From contig CAIMLX010000205.1 of assembly GCA_903842455.1 (NCBI GenBank), positions 124,001-188,000 on the forward strand: a stretch of 64,000 bases of DNA, given 5' to 3'. Source of the DNA: an uncultured Hyphomicrobiales bacterium. GTDB lineage: Bacteria > Pseudomonadota > Alphaproteobacteria > Rhizobiales > Devosiaceae. The notes below the pieces were generated by a model. That model was not told where the DNA came from and did no database searches. It saw only the letters and a list, made by a program, of their open reading frames with translations. Positions 1 through 7,808 of the stretch are shown piece after piece. A program made the position numbers and the translations under genes. Numbering within the stretch: the stretch's first letter is position 1; every line of letters begins with the position of its first letter.

Positions 1-163
1 CGCCAACGGCGCGCCGGTACGGGTGCGGATCGAACGGGCGCTTGGCTACAAGCAGCCCAAATACGTCCACACGATCGAGCTGGTCGATGGCTTCTCGACC
101 GTCGGCCGGGGGCAGGGCGGCTACTGGGAAGACAACGGCTACGACTGGTACGGCGGCATCTGA
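1..163 (+). CDS. C-terminal end of a sulfite oxidase-type molybdopterin oxidoreductase (5' truncated)
   Basis: Only the last 53 codons are present, read from base 2 to the TGA at 161-163. The tail contains GYKQPKYVHTIELVD and then GGYWEDNGYDWYGGI. A lysine-rich strand followed by a Gly-Gly-Tyr-Trp-Glu-Asp end is typical of the last part of SUOX/MsrP-like molybdopterin-dependent oxidoreductases. The molybdenum site lies outside the window, so substrate and export cannot be judged. The family call rests on this short tail alone. Confidence 0.65.
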   Translation, partial: ANGAPVRVRIERALGYKQPKYVHTIELVDGFSTVGRGQGGYWEDNGYDWYGGI

Positions 164-458
164 GGCTGCCAACCGAACGCCAGGGATACGGCTCGCATGC
201 CTCCCATGCGGGCATTCCGCTTGCGTTATCGTGGGTTATGGCTCATATGAGCGCCATTCGCCCTCAGCGGTGATGGACTTCTCTTCTTACTGGCCAATGC
301 GGTGAGCGGCGAAGTGCCCCGAGGGATCGATCCCCGGGTAAATCGCAACCGCGCGGCAATCCCTGTCGCCATTGCTTTGATGAACCGGCTCCGCCGCGAT
401 TATTCGCGCGGGCCCTCAAGCGCTCCGATTGGCCCGGCGCGCCAAAAAGGACTTACCT
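164..458 (+). other. Non-coding leader before the DEAD-box helicase
   Basis: This 295-bp gap has no convincing gene; the short frames in it have poor starts and arginine/proline-rich translations. It holds a perfect 12-bp palindrome, GCTCATATGAGC, at 241-252, and an ATGC-rich inverted pattern around 195-225. DEAD-box helicase genes often have long regulated leaders, so a long 5' UTR is a fair inference. No terminator or promoter was recognised with confidence. Confidence 0.3.
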
Positions 459-2030
459 TTGACCAATACCTTTACCGCACTCGGCCTGCCGGCGCCCATC
501 GTGGCTGCCCTCACCGCTGCCGGGTTCGATACGCCGACGCCGATCCAGGCCAAGGCCATCCCGCCGCAGCTGCAGCGCCGTGACATCATGGGCATCGCCC
601 AGACCGGCTCGGGTAAGACCGCGGCGTTCGGCCTGCCGATCCTCGCCGGCATTGCCGAGCTCACCGGCCGCGCCGCGCCGATGACGACCCGCGCCCTGAT
701 CCTCGCTCCGACCCGCGAACTCGCGGTGCAGATCGATGAAGTGCTGCACAAGCTCGACGGCTCCAAGCGCCTCTCGACCGTGCTGGTGCTCGGTGGCACC
801 TCGCGCCACGCGCAGGTGACCAAGATCGCCCGTGGCGTCGATGTGGTGGTTGCCACTCCGGGCCGCCTCAAGGACCTCATCGACGACCGCAAGCTCAAGC
901 TCGACCAGACCCGCTGGCTGGTGCTCGACGAAGCCGACCGCATGCTCGACATGGGCTTCATCGGTGCGGTCAAGCAGATCGCCGCCCAGATCGGCCCGCG
1001 CCGGCAGACAGCGATGTTCTCGGCCACCATGGCCCCCGAGATCGCCGAGCTGGCCAAGGGCCTGCTGAACGATCCGGTCCGCGTCGAGGCCAATCCGGCA
1101 GCGACGACCGTCGGCACCATCGAGCAGCGCGTGATCTTCTCGGGCTCGAAGGAAAAGCGTGCGGTGCTGAACACCCTGCTCGCCGACAAGTCGCTCGAGC
1201 GCGTCATCATCTTCTCGCGCACCAAGCACGGCGCCGATCGCGTGGCCAAGAACCTTGCGGCCGACGGGCATGTCGCGGCGGCGATCCACGGCAACAAGAG
1301 CCAGAACGCCCGCCAGGCGGCGCTCAAGGGCTTTGCCTCCGGTCAGGTTCGCCTGCTGGTCGCCACCGATATCGCGGCGCGCGGCATCGACGTGCCCAAC
1401 ATCACGCACGTCATCAATTTCGAACTGCCGGACGATGCCGAGAACTACGTGCACCGCATCGGCCGCACCGCGCGCAACGGCGCTTCGGGCTTTGCCATCT
1501 CGCTGGTCGACGGCACCGAGACCGACAAGCTGCGTGACGTCGAAAAGCTGATCCGCAAGACGCTGCCGGTTTCCGGTGAGTTGAAGGGCGCAGGCGGCGA
1601 GGCTATTCCCGCGGCAGACGCGCGGCTCCGTCGCGCCCCGCCGAAGGCCCAGCCGGCCCGGCCGAACGGCCAGCGCAAGCAGGCCAATGCCGGCCGTCAT
1701 TTCTCCGGCGCCAAGAAGGCCGCGATCATGGGCGAACGTCGCGACCATGGCGGTCCGGGCGCCGGTGGCCAGGTGCAGCGGACGCGTACCCCAGAGGCTG
1801 GCGTCAGCGCCCGTCCGGCGCGTGTCGAAGGCGGCAACGCCCAGCAGGTCCGTGGCGGTGCCAGCACCGCCAGCAACGTGTCGCGCAATGGCGGCGCGCC
1901 GCCGACGGCGTCGGCATGGTGGGAAAAGCCGACGGGTTCGGGTCCGGCCGCTCCCAATGGCAACAAGCCGCGCTGGGACAAGAAGCAGAAGGACGCCGGC
2001 AAGGTGCGCCGCGAGTCCGCAGCGAGCTGA
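459..2030 (+). CDS. DEAD-box ATP-dependent RNA helicase (RhlE-like)
   Basis: ATP-driven RNA duplex unwinding, likely in ribosome assembly or RNA decay in the cytoplasm. All core motifs are visible: Q motif near residues 5-30, Walker A AQTGSGKT at about 47-54, PTRELA, TPGR, DEAD near 157, SAT near 189, RGID and HRIGRTAR near 332. A long basic tail rich in Gly, Arg, Gln and Asn follows from about residue 370, as in RhlE-type enzymes. The start is placed at TTG 459 because AAGGA at 447-451 sits 7 bases upstream; the frame extends 10 codons further to TTG 429 without a binding site. A hairpin terminator follows. Confidence 0.93.
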   Translation: MTNTFTALGLPAPIVAALTAAGFDTPTPIQAKAIPPQLQRRDIMGIAQTGSGKTAAFGLPILAGIAELTGRAAPMTTRALILAPTRELAVQIDEVLHKLDGSKRLSTVLVLGGTSRHAQVTKIARGVDVVVATPGRLKDLIDDRKLKLDQTRWLVLDEADRMLDMGFIGAVKQIAAQIGPRRQTAMFSATMAPEIAELAKGLLNDPVRVEANPAATTVGTIEQRVIFSGSKEKRAVLNTLLADKSLERVIIFSRTKHGADRVAKNLAADGHVAAAIHGNKSQNARQAALKGFASGQVRLLVATDIAARGIDVPNITHVINFELPDDAENYVHRIGRTARNGASGFAISLVDGTETDKLRDVEKLIRKTLPVSGELKGAGGEAIPAADARLRRAPPKAQPARPNGQRKQANAGRHFSGAKKAAIMGERRDHGGPGAGGQVQRTRTPEAGVSARPARVEGGNAQQVRGGASTASNVSRNGGAPPTASAWWEKPTGSGPAAPNGNKPRWDKKQKDAGKVRRESAAS

Positions 2031-2100
2031 TGTCCTGCCCGGCCCTCCGTCCTGCAACACCTGCAGGATGAGGGCCGAGAGGCACTGAATGAGAAGAAAA

Positions 2101-2125
2101 GGGGAGGCCGCTGGCCTCCCCTTGT
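2101..2125 (+). terminator. Rho-independent-type terminator after the helicase
   Basis: GGGGAGGCC (2101-2109), a 3-base loop and GGCCTCCCC (2113-2121) form a 9-bp stem followed by TTGT. On the other strand the stem is followed by TTTTCTTCTC, so it could also serve the convergent gene ending at 2172. A second hairpin lies just upstream at 2041-2076 (GGCCCT/AGGGCC around CCTGCA/TGCAGG) and may help to end the helicase transcript. Confidence 0.7.
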
Positions 2126-2171
2126 CATTGTTCGTCATCCCGTCGAAAGACAACGGTCGGCGGAACGCTCC

Positions 2172-3038
2172 TCAGCGAATGCCCGCAACCCCGGGCACAA
2201 GGCTCACGCTATCGGTCGTGGCCGATGCCTCGCCCATGGCGCCACCGTCCGGACGCCGGCCGCTCGGGGGATCGCCCATCGGGGCGCCACCGCCGACACC
2301 TTCGAACCCCGCAGCCCCCTGGGCGGTCGGATCGACGCCGACGATCATGGCGACGAGGTAGCGCTCCTCGAGCTCCTTCACATAGGCGAACGAGGCTCGG
2401 GTCGCCTGGGCGGCAATGTTGTCGTTGCCGTTCAGCACATCACGGTCATGGCCGTGTTCAGTGTAGGGCGGCACGTTCTGGTAGATGAACTGGCTCAGCG
2501 CGTCGGGAAAGAAGATCTGTCCCGTGAGCACGGTCTGCTCGTCGAGGAAGACCTTGAAGTGGATGTGCGTGGTGCGGCCGGCATACCAGCCCGGGTAGAT
2601 GGTCTGGAATTCGACGATGCCGCTCTCCCCCGCGAACTGGGTACCGCGCAGGAAGGTCTCCCCGGTGGTGTCGACACCGCCCGTCTGGTTGGGATAGCCC
2701 GAATAGAGGCCGACGGCGTTGCAGTGCCAGATATCGACGCGCGCGCCGGCGATCGGCTTGCAGGTGCCATCGACGATCTGCAGCCGAACATTGGTCGGAA
2801 CGCCGGTCTGCGTGCCTTCGGTGATATCCGATCGCTCCAGCGCCGGGTCGAAATAATACGGACCCTCGGTGACCTCGGGCGTGAGCACGCAGACATCGGC
2901 GCCCGGCATCAGCGTGCTCTCGGCGGCAATGGTCGCCGCTTCCTGTGCGAAGGCGGCTCGGCTCATCAGCGCGCCGCCAGCGGCGGTCACGGCTACGAGC
3001 TTGAGGGCGTTGCGGCGGCTCAGGCCAGATTCGGTCAC
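2172..3038 (-). CDS. Tat-exported intradiol dioxygenase-like protein
   Basis: Related to the non-haem Fe(III) intradiol ring-cleavage dioxygenases (catechol/protocatechuate type). The N-terminus has a twin-arginine signal (SRRNALK, then a hydrophobic stretch ending in AFAQEA), so the protein is probably folded in the cytoplasm and exported. The core has VTEGPYYFD, ADIWHC-type strands and GWYAGRTTHIHFKV, which supplies Tyr, His and His iron ligands. The start is GTG with AGGAGA 6 bases upstream. Cytoplasmic ring-cleavage enzymes lack such a signal, so the exported form may act on other phenolic substrates; the true substrate is unknown. It stands alone between two convergent or divergent small genes. 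Confidence 0.82.
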   Translation of the reverse strand: MTESGLSRRNALKLVAVTAAGGALMSRAAFAQEAATIAAESTLMPGADVCVLTPEVTEGPYYFDPALERSDITEGTQTGVPTNVRLQIVDGTCKPIAGARVDIWHCNAVGLYSGYPNQTGGVDTTGETFLRGTQFAGESGIVEFQTIYPGWYAGRTTHIHFKVFLDEQTVLTGQIFFPDALSQFIYQNVPPYTEHGHDRDVLNGNDNIAAQATRASFAYVKELEERYLVAMIVGVDPTAQGAAGFEGVGGGAPMGDPPSGRRPDGGAMGEASATTDSVSLVPGVAGIR

Positions 3039-3202
3039 GTTGGTCTCCTGTCGTTATCAGCGATAGTCGATGTAGGGACGGCGGCGACAAAGGCCACGTT
3101 ACAAGTTGGTCGGCGGGGTTACGAATTGGAAATGCCGGGAAGGCTCTGACGGAACGATGATGGGCGGGCACCGTTGAGTCCCTGAAACCAAAGGAGGCCG
3201 CC

Positions 3203-3385
3203 ATGAGTGAACAGAAGCGCCCGAGCGTTCCGCAGCCCAGCGAAGTTCCGTCGGATATTCCCGAAGCGGAACAGCGCAACCGCGTGTTGCCAGCAGGGCA
3301 GATTCCCGGGCTGCCGATCGGTAGTGACCCGCTGCTGCAGCCGCAGCCCCGGCCCGCGCCGCGGGAAGTGCCGCCGCTCGACTGA
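3203..3385 (+). CDS. Small proline-rich hypothetical protein (60 aa)
   Basis: A 60-residue protein with no membrane segment, rich in Pro, Gln and Glu, ending in a Pro-rich tail (QPQPRPAPREVPPLD). It is very likely real: a strong AAAGGAGG site lies just before the ATG and a textbook terminator follows the stop. No family is recognised. It is transcribed away from the dioxygenase gene, so the 164 bp between them should hold both promoters. Confidence 0.65.
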   Translation: MSEQKRPSVPQPSEVPSDIPEAEQRNRVLPAGQIPGLPIGSDPLLQPQPRPAPREVPPLD

Positions 3386-3407
3386 CGCGGCCCACTCGAC
3401 AAGTTCA

Positions 3408-3442
3408 ACGGCCCGTGGAGAGCTCCACGGGCCGTTTTGTTT
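3408..3442 (+). terminator. Strong rho-independent terminator
   Basis: A 12-bp perfect stem, ACGGCCCGTGGA (3408-3419) with TCCACGGGCCGT (3424-3435), has a 4-base loop and runs into TTTTGTTT. It ends the transcript of the small proline-rich gene. Confidence 0.9.
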
Positions 3443-3595
3443 CGTTCCGGCCAACCCATTGGCCGGCCCCACGATTTAATATCTTCCTGAACGGCAGATA
3501 AACGGATAATTCCGGGAACGTTCAAGGCGCGCGCCGCATTGTCGCCCTCAAGATGAACACCACGGGGCAAAGTCCCCGGCACCCAAGGGACGCAA

Positions 3596-3703
3596 ATGAT
3601 CAAGGTCGCGCTTTTCGCACTGTTCGTGATGTCGATGGGGACACTCGGGATTGCCGCGTCCGGCCTGCCGGTGCCGAATGCCGTTGCAGCCGAGCTGCGC
3701 TGA
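3596..3703 (+). CDS. Very small single-span membrane protein (35 aa)
   Basis: The ATG at 3596 is preceded by AAGGGA with good spacing and opens a 35-residue frame: MIKVALFALFVMSMGTLGIA begins it, followed by a short polar end (PVPNAVAAELR). The hydrophobic block could be one membrane helix or an uncleaved signal. No family is recognised. A second small hydrophobic frame follows 57 bases downstream, so the two may form a small-protein operon. Confidence 0.45.
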   Translation: MIKVALFALFVMSMGTLGIAASGLPVPNAVAAELR

Positions 3704-3759
3704 GCCTGCACCCCTTCGCACGAGGCGCCGTCCCGAAGGGCCGGCGAGGGCCTTCGCCG

Positions 3760-3855
3760 ATGAACATCTCCTTGCGGATCCTGCTGATCGTCCTGTTCGC
3801 CGCCGCCCTGGCGGTGCTGACATTCGCTGCTGCCGCGGTCGTCAACCTCGGCTGA
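3760..3855 (+). CDS. Very small single-span membrane protein (31 aa)
   Basis: A 31-residue frame (starting MNISLRILLIVLFAAAL) that is almost wholly one transmembrane helix. A purine-rich GGCGAGGG lies about 9 bases before the ATG. It ends 4 bases before the 3' end of the convergent deaminase gene. It is kept because its binding site and hydrophobic pattern match its neighbour at 3596; there is no homology evidence. Confidence 0.4.
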   Translation: MNISLRILLIVLFAAALAVLTFAAAAVVNLG

Positions 3856-3859
3856 CGCC

Positions 3860-4483
3860 TCAGCTGAGCGGGATGCCCTTTTTCCCCTTGTCTGCCTGAT
3901 AGGTTGCCGAAAGGTCGTTGTAGACGGCGTTGAGGTTGTCGACGCGTTCCACCAGCCGCTCCTTCGACGAGCGGTCCTGCCCGGCGATCATCTGCTGGAT
4001 GTCGTGGGCGGTGAAGAACGCATTCTTCCGATTGTAGAGCGGCCGGTCCTCTGGGACGAAGCCCCGGTCCGGGTCGGGCACGGCGTACACCTCGCGCAGG
4101 ATGCGGATGTCGTGCGGAATGCCGAAGCTATCGCGCGTCTGCTCGTAGCTGAACAGATAGTAGAAATTGTCGAAGCCCGACCACGTGATGCCGCTCAGGC
4201 AGAGCGAGCATGGCTCATGCGTGGCGAGGAAGATGCAGTCCTTCGGGTCGGGACGCCCCTCGGCCGGCAGCTCGAAGAAGCGGCGGATGGCGTGCATCTC
4301 GCCGTGCCAGATCGGGCTTTCGGTCTCGTTGTTGGTTTCGGCCACCACCACCGAGAGATCGGATTTCCTCAGGATCGCCGCGCCGAACAGCTTGTTGCCG
4401 CCGCCGACGCCGCCCTTGGTGCGGGCGACGATGTCGGTTTCGATGACGTCGAGCAGGCGAGAGATGAGGGCAGGGGTGTCCAT
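3860..4483 (-). CDS. Nucleoside/nucleobase deaminase of the CDA zinc fold
   Basis: A zinc-dependent deaminase of 207 residues. WHGEMHAI carries the His and catalytic Glu, and ATHEPCSLC carries the two zinc cysteines. The fold is shared by cytidine, guanine and tRNA-adenosine deaminases. Its place beside ureide genes suggests a purine base or nucleoside substrate, but the sequence alone does not fix this. The start is ATG 4483 with GGAG 6 bases upstream; the frame runs on far beyond this only in the wrong part of the next gene. A separate amidohydrolase-type guanine deaminase is present at 21842, so this one may have a different substrate. Confidence 0.8.
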   Translation of the reverse strand: MDTPALISRLLDVIETDIVARTKGGVGGGNKLFGAAILRKSDLSVVVAETNNETESPIWHGEMHAIRRFFELPAEGRPDPKDCIFLATHEPCSLCLSGITWSGFDNFYYLFSYEQTRDSFGIPHDIRILREVYAVPDPDRGFVPEDRPLYNRKNAFFTAHDIQQMIAGQDRSSKERLVERVDNLNAVYNDLSATYQADKGKKGIPLS

Positions 4484-4548
4484 GGGCGCTCCGGATTGCC
4501 GCAGGACGTTGGCGGAGCCGGTGCCCGGGGTCAAGGCGTCGGCGTCAC

Positions 4549-5334
4549 CTAGTACCGCGACTTCTCCAGCACCGCGAGTTCGGCGCCGGCGACATCCAGC
4601 AGCGTCAGGCTGCTCCCATCGACCCGCCAGAAGCGCGTGCGCGCCAGGACGTCGAAGAACGCCGTCTCCTGCGCCGACAACGTGTCGTCGATGCAGGCCA
4701 TGCGCGTGGCGGCGACGGCGGACAGCGCCAGCGTCTGCTCGCCGACCTGAGCCTGTGCGAACCACGAATTGCAGCCGCCGCGCCCGCCGGCACGCATGTC
4801 CGAGCCGATCGACAGCGACGACACCGAGCCGCGCGCGACCGGCGTTCCTCCGATGCTGGCGGCGTTCCACGTAGTCCCGAGTATGGCGGGCGGTACAGGC
4901 GGAGCCACCGGCGCATCGGCGAGGGGCGCGTCGGCCCCGCCCTGGAAATTCACGACGATGAGGATGGGTTCGGTTGGCGCCAGCGGGTCGATGGGGTAGG
5001 GCTCGACGTTGCGGAACCACACCGCGCCGTCCGCCCCGGCAATCTGGGCCACCAGCGCGTAGTCGTGCGTGAGATCAAGCGTGTTTGTGTCGAGGTTGAG
5101 CGTGAAGGTCAGAGGCACCTGGCCGGGCGTCGCAATCGCGGCGGTGGCGGCGAGGCCGGGCTTTTCGGGCTGCGCCAGATCGATCAACGCCACGGTCAGG
5201 GTGCCGGCTTCCGGCAGCGCGATCCGCTCCCGGTAGGTGACGTCGCCGGTGAGCGTCACGCGTTCAGCCATCGCTGGCGCGACGGTGAGCAGCAGCAGCG
5301 TTGCTGCCATGGCAACGAGATCGAGGATACGCAT
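4549..5334 (-). CDS. Secreted YbaY-like plus META (HslJ-like) domain protein
   Basis: A 261-residue exported protein of two beta-rich domains. After a signal peptide ending in APAMA, residues about 25-125 resemble the YbaY family (sugar-transport-neighbour or heat-shock lipoprotein type). A Pro/Ala linker follows. Residues about 150-260 form a META domain, with the GGCNSW loop and a second Cys in RMACID that often forms a disulfide. There is no lipobox cysteine, so it is probably soluble in the periplasm. The start is chosen at ATG 5334 because GGAGGG lies 6-7 bases upstream. Function is unknown; META proteins are linked to stress and envelope integrity. Confidence 0.72.
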   Translation of the reverse strand: MRILDLVAMAATLLLLTVAPAMAERVTLTGDVTYRERIALPEAGTLTVALIDLAQPEKPGLAATAAIATPGQVPLTFTLNLDTNTLDLTHDYALVAQIAGADGAVWFRNVEPYPIDPLAPTEPILIVVNFQGGADAPLADAPVAPPVPPAILGTTWNAASIGGTPVARGSVSSLSIGSDMRAGGRGGCNSWFAQAQVGEQTLALSAVAATRMACIDDTLSAQETAFFDVLARTRFWRVDGSSLTLLDVAGAELAVLEKSRY

Positions 5335-5405
5335 GCAAGAGCCCTCCATTCCCTTTGCGCCAGCATGGCTCAGGAATGTGGACGAAATACAACGGTTGCC
5401 CAGTC

Positions 5406-5903
5406 TCAGTGCGGTCCGACGATGATCCAGGGCTGGTCGAAGAAGTATTCCTCGAGGTTGTTGCCGTCGCCGCCCCGGTCGATGATCAGGAAGTCGGTGA
5501 CCTCGCCAAGCGGCGTCAGCACGCCGTGCCAGGTGTTCATCGCCATGTTGATGCCCTGGCCGGGCGAGCACATGAAGGCGCGCGGCGTGCCGGGGATGCC
5601 GCCTTCGTCGGGGCAGACGATCGACAGGAACGGCCGCGGCGCCAGAGGGTAGAAAGCCTGGCTGCCGAACGGATGCCGTTCCACCATCTTCAGCGTCAGG
5701 GGCAGGGAGTAAGGCTGGCCGCGGGCGATGGAAATGAGCGGGCGAGCGTGCACACCGCCCAGTTCGACCCGCGCAAGGTCATGGTAGCGCTCCGTCATGC
5801 CGCCATTGATCGGATAGTGGTGCGCGCCCTCGATTTCGATGACCTGTCCAAACGGGGCGTAGGCCTCACGGGTCAACGGCTCGATGGAAATGGCGCGGCT
5901 CAT
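5406..5903 (-). CDS. allA: Ureidoglycolate lyase
   Basis: Splits ureidoglycolate into glyoxylate and urea, the last ureide step. The 165 residues match the AllA family in length and pattern: an N-terminal LTREAYAPFGQVIE, a central NGGMTERYHDLA, and MNTWHGVLTPLG near residue 130, which carries a conserved His. The glyoxylate could feed malate synthase G at 23152. The gene starts 2 bases after the stop of the ureidoglycine aminohydrolase gene, so the two are translationally linked. Confidence 0.92.
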   Translation of the reverse strand: MSRAISIEPLTREAYAPFGQVIEIEGAHHYPINGGMTERYHDLARVELGGVHARPLISIARGQPYSLPLTLKMVERHPFGSQAFYPLAPRPFLSIVCPDEGGIPGTPRAFMCSPGQGINMAMNTWHGVLTPLGEVTDFLIIDRGGDGNNLEEYFFDQPWIIVGPH

Positions 5904-5905
5904 GC

Positions 5906-6727
5906 TCACAACCCCAGCTTCATGTGACGGTTGACGTCCTTGTAGAGCAGGTAGCGGAAGCGGTTGGGGCCGGCATAGCAGGCCTGCGGGCAGAAGGCGC
6001 GCAGCCACATGAAGTCGCCAGCCTCCACCTCCACCCAGTCGCGGTTGAGCCGGTAGACCGCCTTGCCCTCGAGCACGTAGAGGCCGTGCTCCATGACGTG
6101 CGTCTCCTCGAACGGGATGACGGCGCCTGGTTCGAGCGTCACGATATTGACGTGCATGTCGTGGCGCAGGTCGGTGGGGTCGACGAAGCGGGTGGTGCCC
6201 CAGGTCCTGTTGGTGTCGGGCATCCAGACGACCGGCTCGTCCTGCTCGTTGGCAACGAACGCGGCCGGGATGTCGATGCCGTCGACGACCTCGTAGCGCT
6301 TGCGCACCCAGTGGAAGCGGGTGGGAACCTCGCCCTTGTTGCTGAGGGTCCAGTTGCTGGCTGGCGGAAGGTACGCGTACCCGCCGGGCCGGAGCGTGTG
6401 CGACTTGCCGTCGACGACGAGCGTCGCGAACCCCTCGACGACGAACAGGATGCCTTCGGCTTCCGGGTTGGTTTCTGGCCGCTGGCTGCCGCCGCCGGGA
6501 AACACTTCCATGATGTACTGCGAAAAGGTCTCGGAAAAACCGCTCATCGGCCGGGCGATGACCCAGGCGCGCGTCTCGCTCCAGTGCGGCAGGTAGCTCG
6601 TCACGATGTCGCGCATCACCCCATGCGGAATGACGGCGTAAGCCTCGGTGAAGATGGCGCGCCCGGTGTGGAGCGCGCTCTGCGGCGGCAACCCGGCAAT
6701 CGGGCTGGCGTAGGTGGTGGGGGCCAT
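5906..6727 (-). CDS. allE: (S)-ureidoglycine aminohydrolase (bicupin)
   Basis: Hydrolyses (S)-ureidoglycine to ureidoglycolate and ammonia. The protein has two cupin domains: residues about 45-135 (EGILFVVEGFATLVVDG) and about 180-260, with HVMEHGLYVLEGKAVYRL providing Mn-ligand-type residues. The length of 273 is normal for the family. ATG 6727 is chosen; an upstream GTG at 6760 would add 11 residues but has no spaced binding site. It is followed at once by allA. Its substrate would come from allantoate, whose amidohydrolase is not in this window. Confidence 0.88.
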   Translation of the reverse strand: MAPTTYASPIAGLPPQSALHTGRAIFTEAYAVIPHGVMRDIVTSYLPHWSETRAWVIARPMSGFSETFSQYIMEVFPGGGSQRPETNPEAEGILFVVEGFATLVVDGKSHTLRPGGYAYLPPASNWTLSNKGEVPTRFHWVRKRYEVVDGIDIPAAFVANEQDEPVVWMPDTNRTWGTTRFVDPTDLRHDMHVNIVTLEPGAVIPFEETHVMEHGLYVLEGKAVYRLNRDWVEVEAGDFMWLRAFCPQACYAGPNRFRYLLYKDVNRHMKLGL

Positions 6728-6906
6728 GTGACTCGTGGGTCTGCTCGAAAAGTGAGCCACCCTATGATGAAACGACCCGGCCGCAATAGGGGATTGCGAG
6801 GCCTGCGCGAGCCCGGGATCAACCTGCGGGAAGGTTTTTGCAGGTAGCTGCGCTCTGACATGTCAGTGTCAGAAATCCTTTAGAATTGGAGCGCAGCATC
6901 GGTGGC

Positions 6907-7089
6907 ATGAGCACACGTCCCGCCCCCGAGCACCAACCGCTGATCGATCCCCTGGCCTTCGAGGAAGCCGGCCGGCATTTCCGCGAATGGCTCGACCGGC
7001 TGCTCGGCCGCTCCCGCTCCGAGGGCGATACCTCTATCGCCTGGGAGAGCGGCGAGCCGGACGAGGACGCTCCACCCCCTGCGCTTTGA
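6907..7089 (+). CDS. Small acidic hypothetical protein (60 aa)
   Basis: A 60-residue polar frame (begins MSTRPAPEHQPLIDPLAFEE) with an amphipathic middle (HFREWLDRLLG) and an acidic end. A longer version from TTG 6886 is possible; neither start has a strong binding site. It is transcribed away from the ureidoglycine gene and sits 5 bases before the next small gene, suggesting a two-gene unit. No family is recognised. Confidence 0.5.
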   Translation: MSTRPAPEHQPLIDPLAFEEAGRHFREWLDRLLGRSRSEGDTSIAWESGEPDEDAPPPAL

Positions 7090-7094
7090 CCCTC

Positions 7095-7238
7095 ATGGAC
7101 CCGCTTAGCTGGATCGGTATCGCGGTCATCTTGCTGGTCGCCGTCGTTGCTGTGTTTTCGCGGCGTGGTGGCCGGGATGGCGGTGCCGGCGACGGCGGAG
7201 ACAGTGATGGCGGTGGTGGAGACGGGGGCGGCGACTGA
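7095..7238 (+). CDS. Small membrane protein with Gly/Asp-rich tail (47 aa)
   Basis: One transmembrane helix (MDPLSWIGIAVILLVAVVAV) is followed by a short basic stretch and a tail of only Gly, Asp, Ser and Ala. This layout recurs in small uncharacterised proteobacterial membrane proteins. The gene ends inside a perfect hairpin that should act as its terminator. No binding site of good strength is visible, so it may depend on the gene upstream. Confidence 0.5.
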   Translation: MDPLSWIGIAVILLVAVVAVFSRRGGRDGGAGDGGDSDGGGGDGGGD

Positions 7239-7250
7239 CCCGCCCCCGTC
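7221..7250. terminator. Hairpin between convergent genes
   Basis: GACGGGGGCGG (7221-7231) and CCGCCCCCGTC (7240-7250) form an 11-bp perfect stem with an 8-base loop that includes the stop of the small membrane gene. There is no T-run on either side, so it may slow or stop polymerase only weakly. Confidence 0.5.
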
Positions 7251-7253
7251 GCC

Positions 7254-7721
7254 CTACTTGCCGGCGTAAGCCGCCTGCAGGTCGGCGATCACCAGCTTGT
7301 GCATCTTGAACATCGCCTGCTGCGCCCGCGCGGCGCCCTCGGGGTTGGCCGAGTCCCAGACCACGCTCATGACGTTGTTGGGGACGATCTGCCAGCTCAG
7401 CCCGTACTTGTCCTTGAGCCAGCCACACATCGATTCCTCGCCGCCATCGGCAGTGAGCGCATTCCAGTAGTGGTCGATCTCGGCCTGATCCTCGCAGTCG
7501 ACGGTGAACGAGATCGACTCGTTGAACTTGAAATGCGGGCCGGGGCCGCCGTTCAGCGCCATGAACTCCTGGTCCTTGAGGCGGAAGTGCATGGTCAGCA
7601 CGCTGCCGCCGGGGCCGGGGGTCTTCGAATGGATCTCGGCGTCCTTGAAGGTGGCGACGTAGAAATTGACCATCTCCTCGATGCGGTTGTCGATCCACAG
7701 GCAGGGCATCATCTTGGGCAT
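7254..7721 (-). CDS. VOC-fold PhnB-like protein (glyoxalase superfamily)
   Basis: A 155-residue vicinal-oxygen-chelate protein of the PhnB / 3-demethylubiquinone methyltransferase-like type. It has the usual opening (PCLWIDNRIEEMVNFY), QEFMALNGGP, and a middle FTVDCEDQAEIDHYWNAL, with WQIVPNN and LQAAYAGK near the end. Members of this family often have no known enzyme activity. It precedes an AHSA1-type and an ArsR-type gene on the same strand, a trio common in alphaproteobacteria. Confidence 0.85.
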   Translation of the reverse strand: MPKMMPCLWIDNRIEEMVNFYVATFKDAEIHSKTPGPGGSVLTMHFRLKDQEFMALNGGPGPHFKFNESISFTVDCEDQAEIDHYWNALTADGGEESMCGWLKDKYGLSWQIVPNNVMSVVWDSANPEGAARAQQAMFKMHKLVIADLQAAYAGK

Positions 7722-7808
7722 TTTGGTCTCCTCGTTGGGTTGAGTATTCCCGCTCCCCGAAGCGGAGCGCTTCGGCGGCGGCAGAGTCGTCGCAGGTGAC
7801 GTCGTCGG

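Noticed and set aside
453-2153. Leftward 566-codon frame opposite the DEAD-box helicase
   Set aside because: Shadow frame; the forward strand has every helicase motif.
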